64,000 nucleotides of DNA. Origin: Leucobacter luti. Its GTDB lineage: Bacteria; Actinomycetota; Actinomycetes; Actinomycetales; Microbacteriaceae. Below, one piece after another: positions 25,825 to 35,671 of the stretch. Every line of letters begins with the position of its first letter. The stretch's first letter is position 1. The stretch spans positions 3,224,001 through 3,288,000 of the forward strand of contig NZ_CP080492.1 in assembly GCF_019464495.1 (NCBI RefSeq), read 5' to 3'. A program made the translations under genes and the position numbers. Below the pieces are notes generated by a model. That model was not told where the DNA came from and searched no databases. It saw nothing but the letters and a program-made list of their open reading frames with translations.

Positions 25825-27536
25825 CACTACTCAACATCTCAAACCTGACCCTCGACCTCCCGAGTGGCAAGCGCCTGCTCGATGGGATCACCATCGACGT
25901 CGCACCAGGCGAAACTGTCGGCCTCGTGGGTGAATCCGGATCAGGCAAGTCACTCACCGCCCGCTCAGTGCTCGGTCTACTGCCCCGCGGCGCCGTGATG
26001 GGCGGCTCAGTGACATGCGACGGGCACGAAGTGCTGGCTGCCTCGCGGCGAGAACTCCTCGAAGTGCGTCGAAGCAGTGCCGCGATGATCTTCCAGGACC
26101 CGCGCGCAGGGATCAATCCGATGCGCACCATTGGCGATCACATGACCGAGTCGCTGCGACTGTGCCAGGGGGTTTCTGCCGGAGCAGCGCGTGACCAAGC
26201 GATCGAACTGCTTGCCGCCGTGCGACTGCCCCGGCCAGAGGACCACTTCGGCCAATACCCGCATGAGTTCTCTGGCGGAATGCTGCAGCGCGTCATGATC
26301 GCCGGAGCGCTGACCAGCTCGCCGGCACTGCTGATCTGCGACGAGCCGACCACTGCGCTCGACGTCACAACGCAGGCCGAGATCATCGAAGTGCTCCAGG
26401 AACAGCGAGCCGCGCGCGGGATGGGAATGCTGTTCATCACTCACGACCTCAACCTCGCGGCCTCGATCTGCGATCGCGTCTCCGTGATGAGCGGCGGCCG
26501 TGTGGTGGAGCAGGGCACGGCGCGCCAGATCTTCACCGCGCCCAGCGATGCATATACGCAGCGGCTGATTGCCGCGACGCCGAATGTGGCGGCCAATGGC
26601 GCTGTGAGTGGGGGTGCCCACCCTGGGGTTGGGGGTTTTCCTGATGCTGATGCTGATGCTGATGCTGCGATGGGGGCTCCAACGGCGGCTAGAAGTTCGG
26701 GGGAAGCTGCGGATCCTGCGGGAGCTGTGCGATCCGTGATGCCTCCGGCCTCTGCTGCGCCCTTGCTACTCGTGACCGGCCTCTCGAAGACCTATCACCC
26801 GCGTGGCCGAGAGGCGGTTCAGGCGGTGCAGGACGCGTCCCTGGCGATCCCGCGCGGAGGAGCGCTCGGCGTGGTGGGGGAGTCTGGCTCGGGCAAGTCG
26901 ACGCTGGCACGGATGATCATCGGCCTCGAGCAGCCGGACGCTGGCGCGCTCACCATCGCGGGTGCGCTGCGCACGGCGGTGCCGAAAGGGCGGGCCGCGC
27001 GGCTTGCTCGTGCCAGAAGTGCGCAGATGGTGTTTCAAGATCCGTACCTGTCGCTCGATCCGCGTATTGCCGTTGGCCAGGCCATCGAAGACGCACTGCG
27101 CCTGCACACGAAGCTGAACGGCCCCGACGCGACCTCGCGTGCGCTCGCGTTGCTTGACGATGTCGGGCTGAGTAGGGAGCATGCCGATGCCCTGCCCCGC
27201 ACACTCTCGGGTGGGCAGCGGCAGCGCGTGGCGATTGCGCGTGCGATCGCGATTGAGCCTGACTTGCTCGTGATGGACGAGGCAACGAGCGCGCTCGACG
27301 TGTCAGTGCAGGCGCAGGTGCTCGACTTGCTTGCCCGCGTGCGCGAGGAGCAGGGGCTCACCGTCTTGTTCATCAGCCACGACCTCGGGGTCGTGCGGCG
27401 GGTGTGCGACGAGACGCTCGTGATGCGTCGTGGCGAGATCGTGGAGTCTGGTGCGACCGAGGCACTGCTGAGCCACCCGCAGCACGAGTACACACGAGCG
27501 CTGATCGCATCCGTGCCCCGCCCCGCGTGGGCCTAG
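25821..27536 (+). CDS. Dual ABC ATPase (DppD-DppF fusion)
   Basis: 571 residues holding two complete ATPase domains. The first half has Walker A GESGSGKSL, signature FSGGMLQR and Walker B LLICDEPTTALD; the second has GESGSGKST, LSGGQRQR and LLVMDEATSALD. The joining linker (about residues 260-310) is low complexity, includes a DADADADA run and shows more repetitive codons than its neighbours. Fused DppDF proteins are common in actinobacteria. The start at 25821 overlaps the permease stop (ATGA). It powers the importer encoded just upstream. Confidence 0.93.
   Translation: MTLLNISNLTLDLPSGKRLLDGITIDVAPGETVGLVGESGSGKSLTARSVLGLLPRGAVMGGSVTCDGHEVLAASRRELLEVRRSSAAMIFQDPRAGINPMRTIGDHMTESLRLCQGVSAGAARDQAIELLAAVRLPRPEDHFGQYPHEFSGGMLQRVMIAGALTSSPALLICDEPTTALDVTTQAEIIEVLQEQRAARGMGMLFITHDLNLAASICDRVSVMSGGRVVEQGTARQIFTAPSDAYTQRLIAATPNVAANGAVSGGAHPGVGGFPDADADADAAMGAPTAARSSGEAADPAGAVRSVMPPASAAPLLLVTGLSKTYHPRGREAVQAVQDASLAIPRGGALGVVGESGSGKSTLARMIIGLEQPDAGALTIAGALRTAVPKGRAARLARARSAQMVFQDPYLSLDPRIAVGQAIEDALRLHTKLNGPDATSRALALLDDVGLSREHADALPRTLSGGQRQRVAIARAIAIEPDLLVMDEATSALDVSVQAQVLDLLARVREEQGLTVLFISHDLGVVRRVCDETLVMRRGEIVESGATEALLSHPQHEYTRALIASVPRPAWA
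26643..26666. repeat. Hexamer repeat in the ATPase linker
   Basis: Four perfect copies of GATGCT, encoding an alternating Asp-Ala run in the linker between the two ATPase domains. Suited to length change by replication slippage without loss of frame. Confidence 0.85.
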
Positions 27537-27571
27537 GGCGGGGTCTGCTCGCGAGTCAGCCGTCTGCGAAT

Positions 27572-27656
27572 CGACGAGGGAATGGGGTGTTCACGAGGGC
27601 ATGGGTAGATTGCGGTGAAACACCCCTTCCCTCGTGAGATCCCCCTTCCCTCGTCG
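27572..27656. repeat. Nested inverted repeats built from four copies of one motif
   Basis: An outer stem (27572-27587 with 27642-27656, one bulge) encloses an inner stem (27592-27606 with 27622-27636, partly mismatched). All four arms are versions of ACGAGGGAAxGGGG, two in each orientation. It lies in the 240-bp gap between the ABC operon and the AbiEi-like gene and may terminate the ABC operon. No gene is seen in this gap. Confidence 0.6.
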
Positions 27657-27778
27657 CATAGCGGGCCGGCAGAGTGGGTGTTCCTCCACAGCTCGCTATC
27701 GGGGTCGGCCAGAGCGAAGTTGTGCTGAACTCTCCCGTTGGTCGGCCAACCCCGCCCGGGCTCCGCAACGATAGGTCG

Positions 27779-28864
27779 ATGGATACACCCCAGGAGGTTC
27801 GGCGGGCAACTCAGCTGCTGCTGCACGTTGACGGCTTGGCACAGCGCGGCATCACGCGGCGTGAGATTGACTCTGCCGTGTCAGCATCGCGTCTGGTTCG
27901 CGTCCGACCAGGGTGGTACGTCGAGGCGAGTCAGTGGCAGAGCGGGCGGAGCGAGCAGAAACACCTGCTCGCGATTCTCGCCGCGCAGCAGAGCACGCTG
28001 CGACGGCCGATCCTTTCGCATCGGAGCGCCGCAACACTGCACGGGCTCCCGGTATGGTCGCGTTGGATGACCCGAACGGCTGCTCTCCCGCAGGGGCGCG
28101 CGAGCCTGGCAGACGAACGATCAGTCGACCTCACCGTGGGTCCGTCGGAGTACAACGCAGGTTCATCCGCGACAGCCCGGCATCGTGCAGCGCTGCCCTC
28201 AGCCGACACGACCCAGATCGCGGGGCTGCGGCTGACCTCGGGAGAGCGCACGGTGTTCGATCTCGCGCGGAGTGAGCCATTTCCGGTGGCACTTGCCTGC
28301 GCCGACGCCTATTTGCGCGGCACTGTCCGCGTCGGTCGGCTGGTGGACCGAGCCTCCTGGAACGCGTGGCTGGAGCAGCTGGTGTCACGTGCGGACGCGA
28401 TGCCGCGTGGACGGGGCATGGCCGCCGTGCGCGCGCTTGCCGTGCTCGCAGATCCGCGATCCGACTCTCCGCTTGAGAGTGTCAGCCGCCTGCGCGCGCT
28501 GCAACTCGGGCTCACATCAGAACTGCAGGTGGCAGTGCCGAACGAGCGCGGCGGGAGCTACTATCTTGACCTGCTGTTCCGAGAACTGGGGGTGTTCGGT
28601 GAGTGCGACGGGAAAGCCAAATACACGGACCCAGCTCTCCGGAACGGGAGAAGCGCGGATGAGGTGGTGTACTCCGAGAAGCGGCGGCACGACTGGATCG
28701 AGGGCAGCCAAGGGTGGCGCGGTGTGCGCTGGGGCGCCCCAGAAGTCTCGACAGCTGCCTCATTCGCACGGCACCTGCGGGCGCAGCGGGTGAGAGTGCC
28801 AGGTCGTCCGAGCCTCGTGCTTGGGCCGGGCATTGCGCGGTTTCTGAGGCAACTCGGCCCCTAG
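27779..28864 (+). CDS. AbiEi-like winged-helix protein with C-terminal nuclease-like domain, function unknown
   Basis: 361 residues. The N-terminal 60 residues (LAQRGITRREIDSAVSASRLVRVRPGWYV) resemble the AbiEi antitoxin-type winged helix common in actinobacterial single proteins. The middle shows a threonine/arginine-rich strand region with LTSGERTVFDLA. The C-terminal part (FRELGVFGECDGKAKY, later EKRRHDWIEGSQGW) resembles the DUF559/restriction-like fold with E-x-D-x-K-type residues. No partner toxin such as AbiEii is adjacent. Such proteins are widespread and usually annotated hypothetical. ATG at 27779 follows an AGG-type site weakly; the longer start at 27674 reads through the palindrome region. 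Confidence 0.6.
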   Translation: MDTPQEVRRATQLLLHVDGLAQRGITRREIDSAVSASRLVRVRPGWYVEASQWQSGRSEQKHLLAILAAQQSTLRRPILSHRSAATLHGLPVWSRWMTRTAALPQGRASLADERSVDLTVGPSEYNAGSSATARHRAALPSADTTQIAGLRLTSGERTVFDLARSEPFPVALACADAYLRGTVRVGRLVDRASWNAWLEQLVSRADAMPRGRGMAAVRALAVLADPRSDSPLESVSRLRALQLGLTSELQVAVPNERGGSYYLDLLFRELGVFGECDGKAKYTDPALRNGRSADEVVYSEKRRHDWIEGSQGWRGVRWGAPEVSTAASFARHLRAQRVRVPGRPSLVLGPGIARFLRQLGP

Positions 28865-28985
28865 GATTCCGCGCCTAGAGCACTGCAGCTGGGGTCGTCC
28901 CTGAGACCGCAGCACCCTCCGGGGGCGGGACCGGGGATGCAGCGGGACAGCGAACCAGAGCTTCTCCACCGTGGCAAGGTATTGC

Positions 28986-29067
<82 letters not shown>

Positions 29068-29240
29068 TCGCCACTCCTGCGCCCGAGCTGCGGCAGCAGG
29101 ATCTTTGACGATTCCCAAGGGTTAGGGGGAGGGGTTCTGGGCCGGGAGCCGCAGTTGGAGCGCGTCTCGTTGGGTGCATGTGTCGACGAGCTGGTTCAAC
29201 TCACCCAGGAGTCGCCAAACACGTGAGCCGACAGACGCAG

Positions 29241-29297
29241 CCACGACGGCCGTGTACCCCGACCGTCGTGGACTGCAGTAGTGCAGTTGACTCAACT
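29241..29297. terminator. Cluster of three small palindromes, possible bidirectional terminator
   Basis: A 9-bp stem CCACGACGG/CCGTCGTGG (29241-29249, 29263-29271) is followed at once by ACTGCA/TGCAGT (29272-29277, 29282-29287) and AGTTG/CAACT (29285-29289, 29293-29297). It is placed between convergent genes about 100 bases beyond the ThDP gene end. Confidence 0.4.
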
Positions 29298-29391
29298 CGC
29301 GGCTGCTGCTGCCACCGCTGACACTGCTGCCGCCGCGCCACCGCTGACAGGGCTACAGGCAGCGCCCGTGGCGCAGCGAAGCGCGCGTTCG

Positions 29392-31176
29392 CTACTCCTC
29401 AGGGACGTCGAGGCCGTTCACGCGCTGAATCTCGCGCTGGTACTCGGCGACGACGCTGCGGGAAACGCGGCAATCGAGCAGGATCGTGCCCGTGGCACCC
29501 GCTGCGGTCCACTCGCCGAGCGCGTCGAGATCGGCGAGGGACTCGACGAGCACTCCCTGTGCACCGAGGGCAGTGGCGAGCCCCGCGAAGTTGACGTCGG
29601 GGATCAGCATGGGGCCCTCGTCGAGTCCCATGACGCCGTACAGGTGCACTTCTGCGCCGTACGCACCGTCGTTCCACACGACGATGACGGTGCTGGCTGA
29701 GGTGCGGATCGCTGTCTCGAGATCGGCGAGTGCCATCAGTCCACCGCCATCGCCTGTGCTGAGCACGATGGTGGTGTCGGGCACTGCTGCTGCAACTCCC
29801 GCAACGGTCGGGAAGCCCAGGCCGATCGTCTGGTATGCGGTGCCGACCATGATCATGCGCTCAGGCGATGCGACCGGCCAGTACATGTTCGCCCAGCCAA
29901 TGAAGTGACCGCCGTCCGTGGTCACGTGCCGATTCGCTGGCAGCTGCTCGTCGATGCGCACGGCAACGGCGCGCGGATCGAGGCGACCATCGGCGCAGAT
30001 GCCGTCGGGGTGCTCCGCAAGGCCTGTCGCGCGCACTCGGAGTGCTCCGCCCGGCTCCAGCCCGGCAACCTGTGTGCGCCAGCCGGCGCTGCTCGGGATC
30101 GCCGTTTCGAGTGCACCCAGCATCGCGGTCAGTGTCGCGCGGGCGTCCCCTTGGAGCAGGATGTGCGTGATGGGCAGATTCGATTTCGGTGGCGCGACTT
30201 GCTCGGTGTCGATCCGGATCACCGTGGTCCCAGCGCCGAACAGATCACCGAATCGCATGGTGAACTGGTTCAGGGCTGCACCAACGACGAGCACGACATC
30301 TGCCTGCGCGATGGTTTCCATAGCGGGAATCTGGCCGAAACCGCCGGTGATGCCCAGGTCGTACTGTTCGGCGGGGAAGATTCCGCGCCCGAGTGCCGTC
30401 GTGGAGGTCAGCGCGCCGAGCGCCTCGGCCACGCGACCGAGCTCGAGTGAGGCCCCGGAGAGGTGCGCGCCACGGCCAGCGATGATGTGGGGGCGCTCGG
30501 CTTCGAGCAGTGCTCGCACCGCGGCCTGCACTTGGTGCGCTGCGATCCCCGCAATGGAGTCGGTCTCTGGGCGTGCTGGCTCAGGGATCGAGGTGTTTGC
30601 AACGGACGCGCTCAGCGCGGCCAGCACGGCGGGATCATTCAGATCAATACCGGTGGAGGCCTGGGCTGGTGCTGCAGGAGCGACGGACGGGGCGGACACG
30701 AGGTCGTACGGGATCCCGAGCACGACGGGGCGGCGGAATCGCTCAGCGTAGGACACCGCGCGTTCGACAGTGCGCTCGATGTTCGTCACCGACAGCATGT
30801 GGGTGCGCACTCCGAGCGCGGCTGCGAGCATTTCCTGGTCGACGTCCCACGGTCGTGGGCCGGCGCTCGGCGCATCGCCGACGACCACGAGCATTGGCGT
30901 GCGCGCCTGCGCGGCCTCGGCGAGCGCGGTCAGCATGTTCGTAAAGCCGGCCCCATAGGTGGTGGTGGCGATTGCGAGTTTGCCGCTCACACGTGAGTAC
31001 GCGTCAGCCGCCGCAACTGTCGCAGCCTCGTGCCGGACAGCAGTGTAGGTGACTCCGACCTGGGAGAGATTATCGATGAGGTGAGCGTTGCCATTGCCCA
31101 TCAGACCAAAGCTGCGTTCAGCATGGCGGGCGAGGGCTTCGGCAAGCGTACGCGTGAGCGTAGCGGGAGTTGACAT
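29392..31176 (-). CDS. ThDP-dependent enzyme (acetolactate synthase/benzoylformate decarboxylase family)
   Basis: 594-residue three-domain ThDP enzyme. The conserved cofactor-activating Glu lies in AVRHEAATVAAADAYSRVSG in the N-terminal PYR domain, and the ThDP/metal motif is GDGGGLMALADLE...WNDGAYG in the C-terminal PP domain. A central Rossmann-like domain lies between. Family members perform decarboxylation or carboligation of 2-oxo acids; the exact reaction cannot be told. I chose the ATG at 31176, since an extension to 31296 adds Arg-rich sequence with no similarity. It follows an IclR gene on the same strand with a gap of about 170 bases. Confidence 0.88.
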   Translation of the reverse strand: MSTPATLTRTLAEALARHAERSFGLMGNGNAHLIDNLSQVGVTYTAVRHEAATVAAADAYSRVSGKLAIATTTYGAGFTNMLTALAEAAQARTPMLVVVGDAPSAGPRPWDVDQEMLAAALGVRTHMLSVTNIERTVERAVSYAERFRRPVVLGIPYDLVSAPSVAPAAPAQASTGIDLNDPAVLAALSASVANTSIPEPARPETDSIAGIAAHQVQAAVRALLEAERPHIIAGRGAHLSGASLELGRVAEALGALTSTTALGRGIFPAEQYDLGITGGFGQIPAMETIAQADVVLVVGAALNQFTMRFGDLFGAGTTVIRIDTEQVAPPKSNLPITHILLQGDARATLTAMLGALETAIPSSAGWRTQVAGLEPGGALRVRATGLAEHPDGICADGRLDPRAVAVRIDEQLPANRHVTTDGGHFIGWANMYWPVASPERMIMVGTAYQTIGLGFPTVAGVAAAVPDTTIVLSTGDGGGLMALADLETAIRTSASTVIVVWNDGAYGAEVHLYGVMGLDEGPMLIPDVNFAGLATALGAQGVLVESLADLDALGEWTAAGATGTILLDCRVSRSVVAEYQREIQRVNGLDVPEE

Positions 31177-31350
31177 CACAGATCCTTTGGAAAAACGAGT
31201 GGATTGGAACCGTGTATGTCTCGCTGGGCAACTATGCCGCAGCAGCAGCGCCCCTTTTTCGCGCGCCTTAGCCGGCCGGGTCGGAGTACGTCTCAACCGG
31301 GCTGGACGGTTTTATCTTAGTGGAACTCAACACCCTGGAGGCGAACCGGG

Positions 31351-32079
31351 TCAGCGATAGTTTTCCGCGATCCGTTCGGCGGTCTGCTGGAGCGCGGCGA
31401 CCACTGCATCGATGGACTCGGGCAGGTTGAAATGCACGACCGCGACGGCTGCTGGAGGTTCGCCTTCGAGGCGGAGCGGCACCGCGATCGCGGTCACCCC
31501 GTCGATGACTTCGTTGCGGCTCACCGCGTAGCCGTCGCGCTGCGCTGTGCGTGCGGCCTCGCTGAGTGTGGCCTCGCCGAAGGCAGCGATTCGTTCGGCC
31601 GGAGTGAGTGACGACTCGATTGCGTGCCCTGGTGCGCCGCGATCCACGGGATGGCGCACGCCGGGGTTGCGCGCGATCGTCGCTGAGACATTTGAGGGTT
31701 CAACGGATACCAGGGTCACTACTTCATCGGCGTCGAGCACCGTGATGAACGCGGTCATGCCGAGCTCATAAGCGAGTTCGGAGACGGGGTGCATGGCTGC
31801 GGTGTGCAGGATCGGCGCGACGCCGCGCGCGAGCACGGTGAGCTTGGGCCCGAGACGTATCCTGCCGGCTGGATCGCGGGCGACGAAGCGGTGCTGCTCC
31901 AGAGTGCGCAGGATTCGATATGCATTTGAACGGTGCACGCCGAGCCCGTCCGCGAGTTCGGTGATGGTCATGGGTGTCTCGGCCTCGGCGAGAATTTCGA
32001 GCGCGCGGAGCCCGCGCGACAGCGTCTGTGAACCGGCCGTTGGGCCGGTGCTCTCTCTAGTCGGGGTCATGGTGTCCAT
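31351..32079 (-). CDS. IclR family transcriptional regulator
   Basis: 242 residues. The N-terminal winged helix (SRGLRALEILAEAETPMTITELADGLGVHRSNAYRIL split at the turn) covers about residues 20-75, and the C-terminal IclR effector domain follows (PGHAIESSLTPAERIA, VNEVIDGV-like NEVIDGVTAIAVPL). The start may be 32079 or the ATG at 32070. It is divergent from the mobA gene with a 134-bp gap containing a GTTCA-TATAG-TGAAC dyad, so it most likely controls mobA in response to an aromatic acid, as IclR proteins PcaR and PobR do. Confidence 0.92.
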   Translation of the reverse strand: MDTMTPTRESTGPTAGSQTLSRGLRALEILAEAETPMTITELADGLGVHRSNAYRILRTLEQHRFVARDPAGRIRLGPKLTVLARGVAPILHTAAMHPVSELAYELGMTAFITVLDADEVVTLVSVEPSNVSATIARNPGVRHPVDRGAPGHAIESSLTPAERIAAFGEATLSEAARTAQRDGYAVSRNEVIDGVTAIAVPLRLEGEPPAAVAVVHFNLPESIDAVVAALQQTAERIAENYR

Positions 32080-32159
32080 TCTGGCGGATGCTGGGGGCAG
32101 AAGATGTTGTGCGAACGCGCGCCGCGGTTTATCCTGAATGTGCGATATTCAAACTTCGT

Positions 32160-32174
32160 GTTCATATAGTGAAC
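32160..32174. promoter_or_regulatory. Dyad in the IclR/mobA divergent gap
   Basis: GTTCATATAGTGAAC, a 5-bp inverted repeat with a 5-base centre, lies 40 bases before the mobA start. A weaker GAAT/ATTC dyad is just upstream. Probable IclR operator by position only. Confidence 0.5.
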
Positions 32175-32213
32175 GCGGCTGAGCAAAAGGGCTCGGCAGA
32201 GTGAGGAGAAACA

Positions 32214-34118
32214 GTGCAGTTCCACCACTACGGATATGTTTCCACCGATCCACGCGTCCAGCCGGCCGCGGGAGTTGGACTGGATCGACCCGAAGAGCTT
32301 CCCGCCGAAATCGACGTGCTGATTGTCGGATCGGGCCCGGCGGGCATCGTCGCTGCCGCGCAGCTCGCGCAGTTCCCGAACGTCGTCACTCGCGTCGTCG
32401 AGCGCCGCGACGGGAGGCTCGTGCTGGGGCAGGCCGACGGCATTCAGGCGCGCAGTGTCGAGACATTTCAGGCATTTGGCTTCGCACGATCCATCATTGA
32501 TGAGGCGTACCAGATCACGGAGACGAGCTTCTGGTCTCCGGATCCCGCGAACCCGAAGAACATCGTGCGCAGCGGAGTCACCCCGGATGATCCGCAGGGG
32601 ATCAGCGAGTTTCCGCACCTGATCGTGAACCAGGCGCGCGTGATCGACTACTTCGCTGAGTACGCACGGCGCGCACCCGCACGCGGCAATATTGACTACG
32701 GCTACGAGTTCGTCGACCTCGCCGTTGGCGAAGGGGAGTACCCCGTCGCGGTGACGCTGCGCAAGGTCACCGGGCAGACCGGAGCCGGTCTCAACGCCGC
32801 CACCGCCGCCGATGCGATCTCGGGTGACACCGTCGTGGTGCACGCGAAGTATGTGATCGGCGCGGACGGTGCGAGCTCCCGGGTGCGCCGCTCGATCGGG
32901 GGGTCCCTCTCCGGATCCACGTCGATGCACGCCTGGGGGGTCATGGACGTGCTGTCGGTCACTGATTTTCCGGATATCCGCAAGAAGTGCATCATCCACT
33001 CGGAGGCGGGGAGCATCCTGCATATCCCGCGCGAGGGCAACCACCTGGCGCGGATCTATGTCGACCTCGGTGAGACCGACGAGCATGACCGCGGCAAAGT
33101 CCGCAATACGCCGCTCGAAGATGTCATCGCGCAGGCGAACGCGATTATGCACCCGTACACGCTTGATGTGCGGAATGTCGCCTGGCACAGCGTCTACGAG
33201 GTGGCGCACCGGCTTACCGATCGCTTCGACGACGCCGAGACGTCGCCCGACGGCAAGTCTCGGGTGTTCTTGATGGGCGACGCCTGCCACACGCACAGCG
33301 CCAAAGCGGGCCAGGGCATGAACGTCTCCATGCAAGACGGCTGGAACCTCGGCTGGAAGCTTGGCTACGTGCTCGAGGGGCGCAGCCCGGAATCGCTGTT
33401 GCAGACGTATTCCGATGAGCGCCGCGTCACCGCGAAGAACCTGATTGACTTTGATCGCGAGTGGTCGACGCTCATGGCGAAGAAGCCGGAAGAGTTTGAC
33501 TCTCCGGGCGAGCTCGCGGATTTCTACGTGCGCACGGCGGAGTTCCCAGCCGGCTTCATGACCGAGTACACCGAGTCGATGCTGACGGGCAATGCGGCGC
33601 ACCAGGAGCTCGCCACGGGCTTCCCACTGGGGAAGCGCTTCAAGTCAGTGGAGACCACGCGTGTGGCGGATGCTGTCGATGTGCACCTGGGTCATCACCA
33701 CCGCGCCGACGGCCGCTTCCGGATCTACGCCTTCGCAGACGCCGCAGGGACACAGCTCGCTGAATGGGCCGAGTGGTTGCTCGCAAACACGGAGTCTCCG
33801 CTCCAGCGCTTCACGCCGCTGGGCGGCGACCTCGACTCGATCTTTGATGTCAAGGCTGTGTTCCAGCAAGAGCACCATGCCGTCGACATTATGGATGTGT
33901 CGAAGCTGTTCCTCCCGCTGACCGGGCCGTTCCAGTTGGTCGACTACGAAAAGATCTACGCCGCGAAACCGGAGACCGACATTTTTGAGGAGCGCGGGAT
34001 CAGCCGCGACGGCGCAGTAGTCGTGGTGCGTCCAGACCACTACGTCGCAGCCGTGCTGCCGCTGAGCGACCCTGCTGCGCTCGCAAGCTTTTTTGAGCCG
34101 ATCTTTCTCGCACGCTAG
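32214..34118 (+). CDS. mobA: FAD-dependent 3-hydroxybenzoate 4-monooxygenase (MobA-like)
   Basis: 634-residue flavoprotein monooxygenase. The FAD motif IVGSGPAGIVAAAQL is at about residues 37-51, the DG motif is GADGASSRVRRSIG, and the GD motif is FLMGDACHTHSAKAGQGMN. A thioredoxin-like C-terminal domain follows. Start, length and long stretches (for example AWGVMDVLSVTDFPDIR and LIDFDREW) recall Comamonas MobA, which hydroxylates 3-hydroxybenzoate to protocatechuate with NADPH. Phenol hydroxylase is the alternative. GTG at 32214 is preceded by GAGGAGA. No ring-cleavage gene is in the window. Confidence 0.88.
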   Translation: MQFHHYGYVSTDPRVQPAAGVGLDRPEELPAEIDVLIVGSGPAGIVAAAQLAQFPNVVTRVVERRDGRLVLGQADGIQARSVETFQAFGFARSIIDEAYQITETSFWSPDPANPKNIVRSGVTPDDPQGISEFPHLIVNQARVIDYFAEYARRAPARGNIDYGYEFVDLAVGEGEYPVAVTLRKVTGQTGAGLNAATAADAISGDTVVVHAKYVIGADGASSRVRRSIGGSLSGSTSMHAWGVMDVLSVTDFPDIRKKCIIHSEAGSILHIPREGNHLARIYVDLGETDEHDRGKVRNTPLEDVIAQANAIMHPYTLDVRNVAWHSVYEVAHRLTDRFDDAETSPDGKSRVFLMGDACHTHSAKAGQGMNVSMQDGWNLGWKLGYVLEGRSPESLLQTYSDERRVTAKNLIDFDREWSTLMAKKPEEFDSPGELADFYVRTAEFPAGFMTEYTESMLTGNAAHQELATGFPLGKRFKSVETTRVADAVDVHLGHHHRADGRFRIYAFADAAGTQLAEWAEWLLANTESPLQRFTPLGGDLDSIFDVKAVFQQEHHAVDIMDVSKLFLPLTGPFQLVDYEKIYAAKPETDIFEERGISRDGAVVVVRPDHYVAAVLPLSDPAALASFFEPIFLAR

Positions 34119-34145
34119 CGCGCAAGGCCGCGCTCAGGCGTGATT

Positions 34146-34185
34146 CCGCGGGCGGTGCTGGATCCAATTCCAGCACCGCCCGCGG
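34146..34185. terminator. Terminator-like hairpin after mobA
   Basis: Perfect 16-bp stem CCGCGGGCGGTGCTGG/CCAGCACCGCCCGCGG with an 8-base loop, 28 bases past the mobA stop. Confidence 0.75.
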
Positions 34186-34278
34186 CGCTGTGAGATTGCA
34201 GTTTCGCAGATCGCGCATCGCCCGTAGAGTCGAGAGCCACGACAGACGTGCTGAGTGACACAGTGAAGGCGGTGGGCC

Positions 34279-35663
34279 ATGACGGTGGCTGTGAATCAAA
34301 GCTCTGAGACGATCGCGCACATGCTGGCGGAGATTCTCGGGGACGAGCCGGTGCCCGAAGTCAGAATTGCTGGATCGGGGAGTGTGCCCGCAGTATTCCC
34401 GGTGACGGAGCTCGTGACCGCGGTGTTGGCTGCCGCTGGTGTGGCGGTGAGTGAGCTGCTCGCCACTGCCGGATCAGAGCTCCGCCCGGTGACAGTGGAC
34501 CGCCGACTGGCTTCCATGTGGTGTGGCAGCTCGCTGCGGCCAGATGGCTGGCAGCCGCCGCCTCCGTGGGACGCCGTAGCGGGGGACTACCAGGCAGCCG
34601 ACGGCTGGATCCGGTTGCACACGAACGCCCCAGATCATCGGGCTGCCGCGCTCAGTGTGCTCGGAGCGCCTCCGGAGCGAGAGCAAATTGCCGCTGCGGT
34701 GCTCGGCTGGAGTGCTGCAGAGCTGGAGACCGCTGTCGTGCAGGCTGGCGGCTGTGCCGCCGCGATGCAATCGTTGGCGGAGTGGGAGGCGAGCGAGCAG
34801 GGGCGCAGTGTTGCAGCTGAGCAGCTCATCAGGTGGGAAGATACGGGTGGCACCGCGGCAGGGGAGCTGCGGCTCAACCCGGAGCAGCCGCTTGCCGGGC
34901 TCCGGGTCCTGGATCTCACCCGTGTGCTCGCCGGACCGATCGCGACGCGCTTTCTCGCCAGTCTCGGCGCTGATGTGCTCCGCGTCGATCCGCCGTGGTG
35001 GGACGAGCCTGGCATCGTGCCCGAGGTGATGCTGGGGAAGCGATCTGTGCGGCTTGATCTGCGAGAAATCGGCGATCGTGAGCGCCTGCGTGCGTTACTC
35101 GCCGAGGCAGACGTGCTCGTACACGGGTACCGTCCTGGCGCACTCGCAGGGCTCGGCCTGGACCGTGCAACCCGTGAGGGGATCCGCCCCGGGCTGATTG
35201 AGATCTGCCTCGACGCCTACGGCTGGACTGGGCCGCTTGCCGGCCGCAGAGGGTTCGACAGCATCGTGCAGATGAGTGCCGGTATCGCAGACGCAGGGAT
35301 GCGCGTGCTCGGCCGGGAGCGGCCCACTCCGCTTCCGGTGCAGGCGCTTGATCATGCCACGGGCTATCTGATGGCGCACGCTGCTGTCCGCGCGCTCGAA
35401 ACGAGGCTGCGCTCCGGCAGGGGAGCCGGGCCGCGCTCTCGCTCGCACGCACAGCTCGGCTGTTGACAGCTGGCGGGGCCGCGCTCCCGTCGACGCTGTT
35501 GCGGCCAGAGGACGACGGTGATCTTGCGCCAGCTGTTGAACACACGAGTTGGGGGCCGGCGAGGCGCTTGCTGCCGCCCGTTGGGGTCGAAGGTGTGGCG
35601 CTGCGCCCGCCCCGCCCCGCCCGCGAGCTGGGTGGCGACATGCCCCGCTGGGAGCAGAGCTAA
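34279..35663 (+). pseudogene. CaiB/BaiF (class III) CoA-transferase with a -1 frameshift near its 3' end
   Basis: Family III CoA-transferase, which moves CoA between carboxylic acids. The second half begins LAGLRVLDLTRVLAGPIATRFLASLGADVLRVD with the conserved catalytic-region pattern, then LEICLDAYGWTGPLAGRRGFDSIVQ-like sequence split over the active site. The open frame stops at 35466 after a non-family tail (RSGRGAGPRSRSH). Reading the next frame from about 35403 restores family-like sequence (ALSLARTARLL, then PRPARELGGDMPRWEQS) to a stop at 35663. One extra G in the run at 35420-35423 would repair it. True mutation or sequencing error cannot be separated here. It follows mobA and may activate an aromatic or aliphatic acid. 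Confidence 0.85.
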
Positions 35664-35671
35664 CACGCAGC

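Noticed and set aside
27779-28864. Full AbiE toxin-antitoxin system
   Set aside because: Only an AbiEi-like N-terminal domain is present; no AbiEii nucleotidyltransferase-type toxin lies next to it.
32067-33602. 511-codon antisense open frame over mobA
   Set aside because: Typical high-GC shadow frame; mobA on the plus strand has full family motifs and codon bias.
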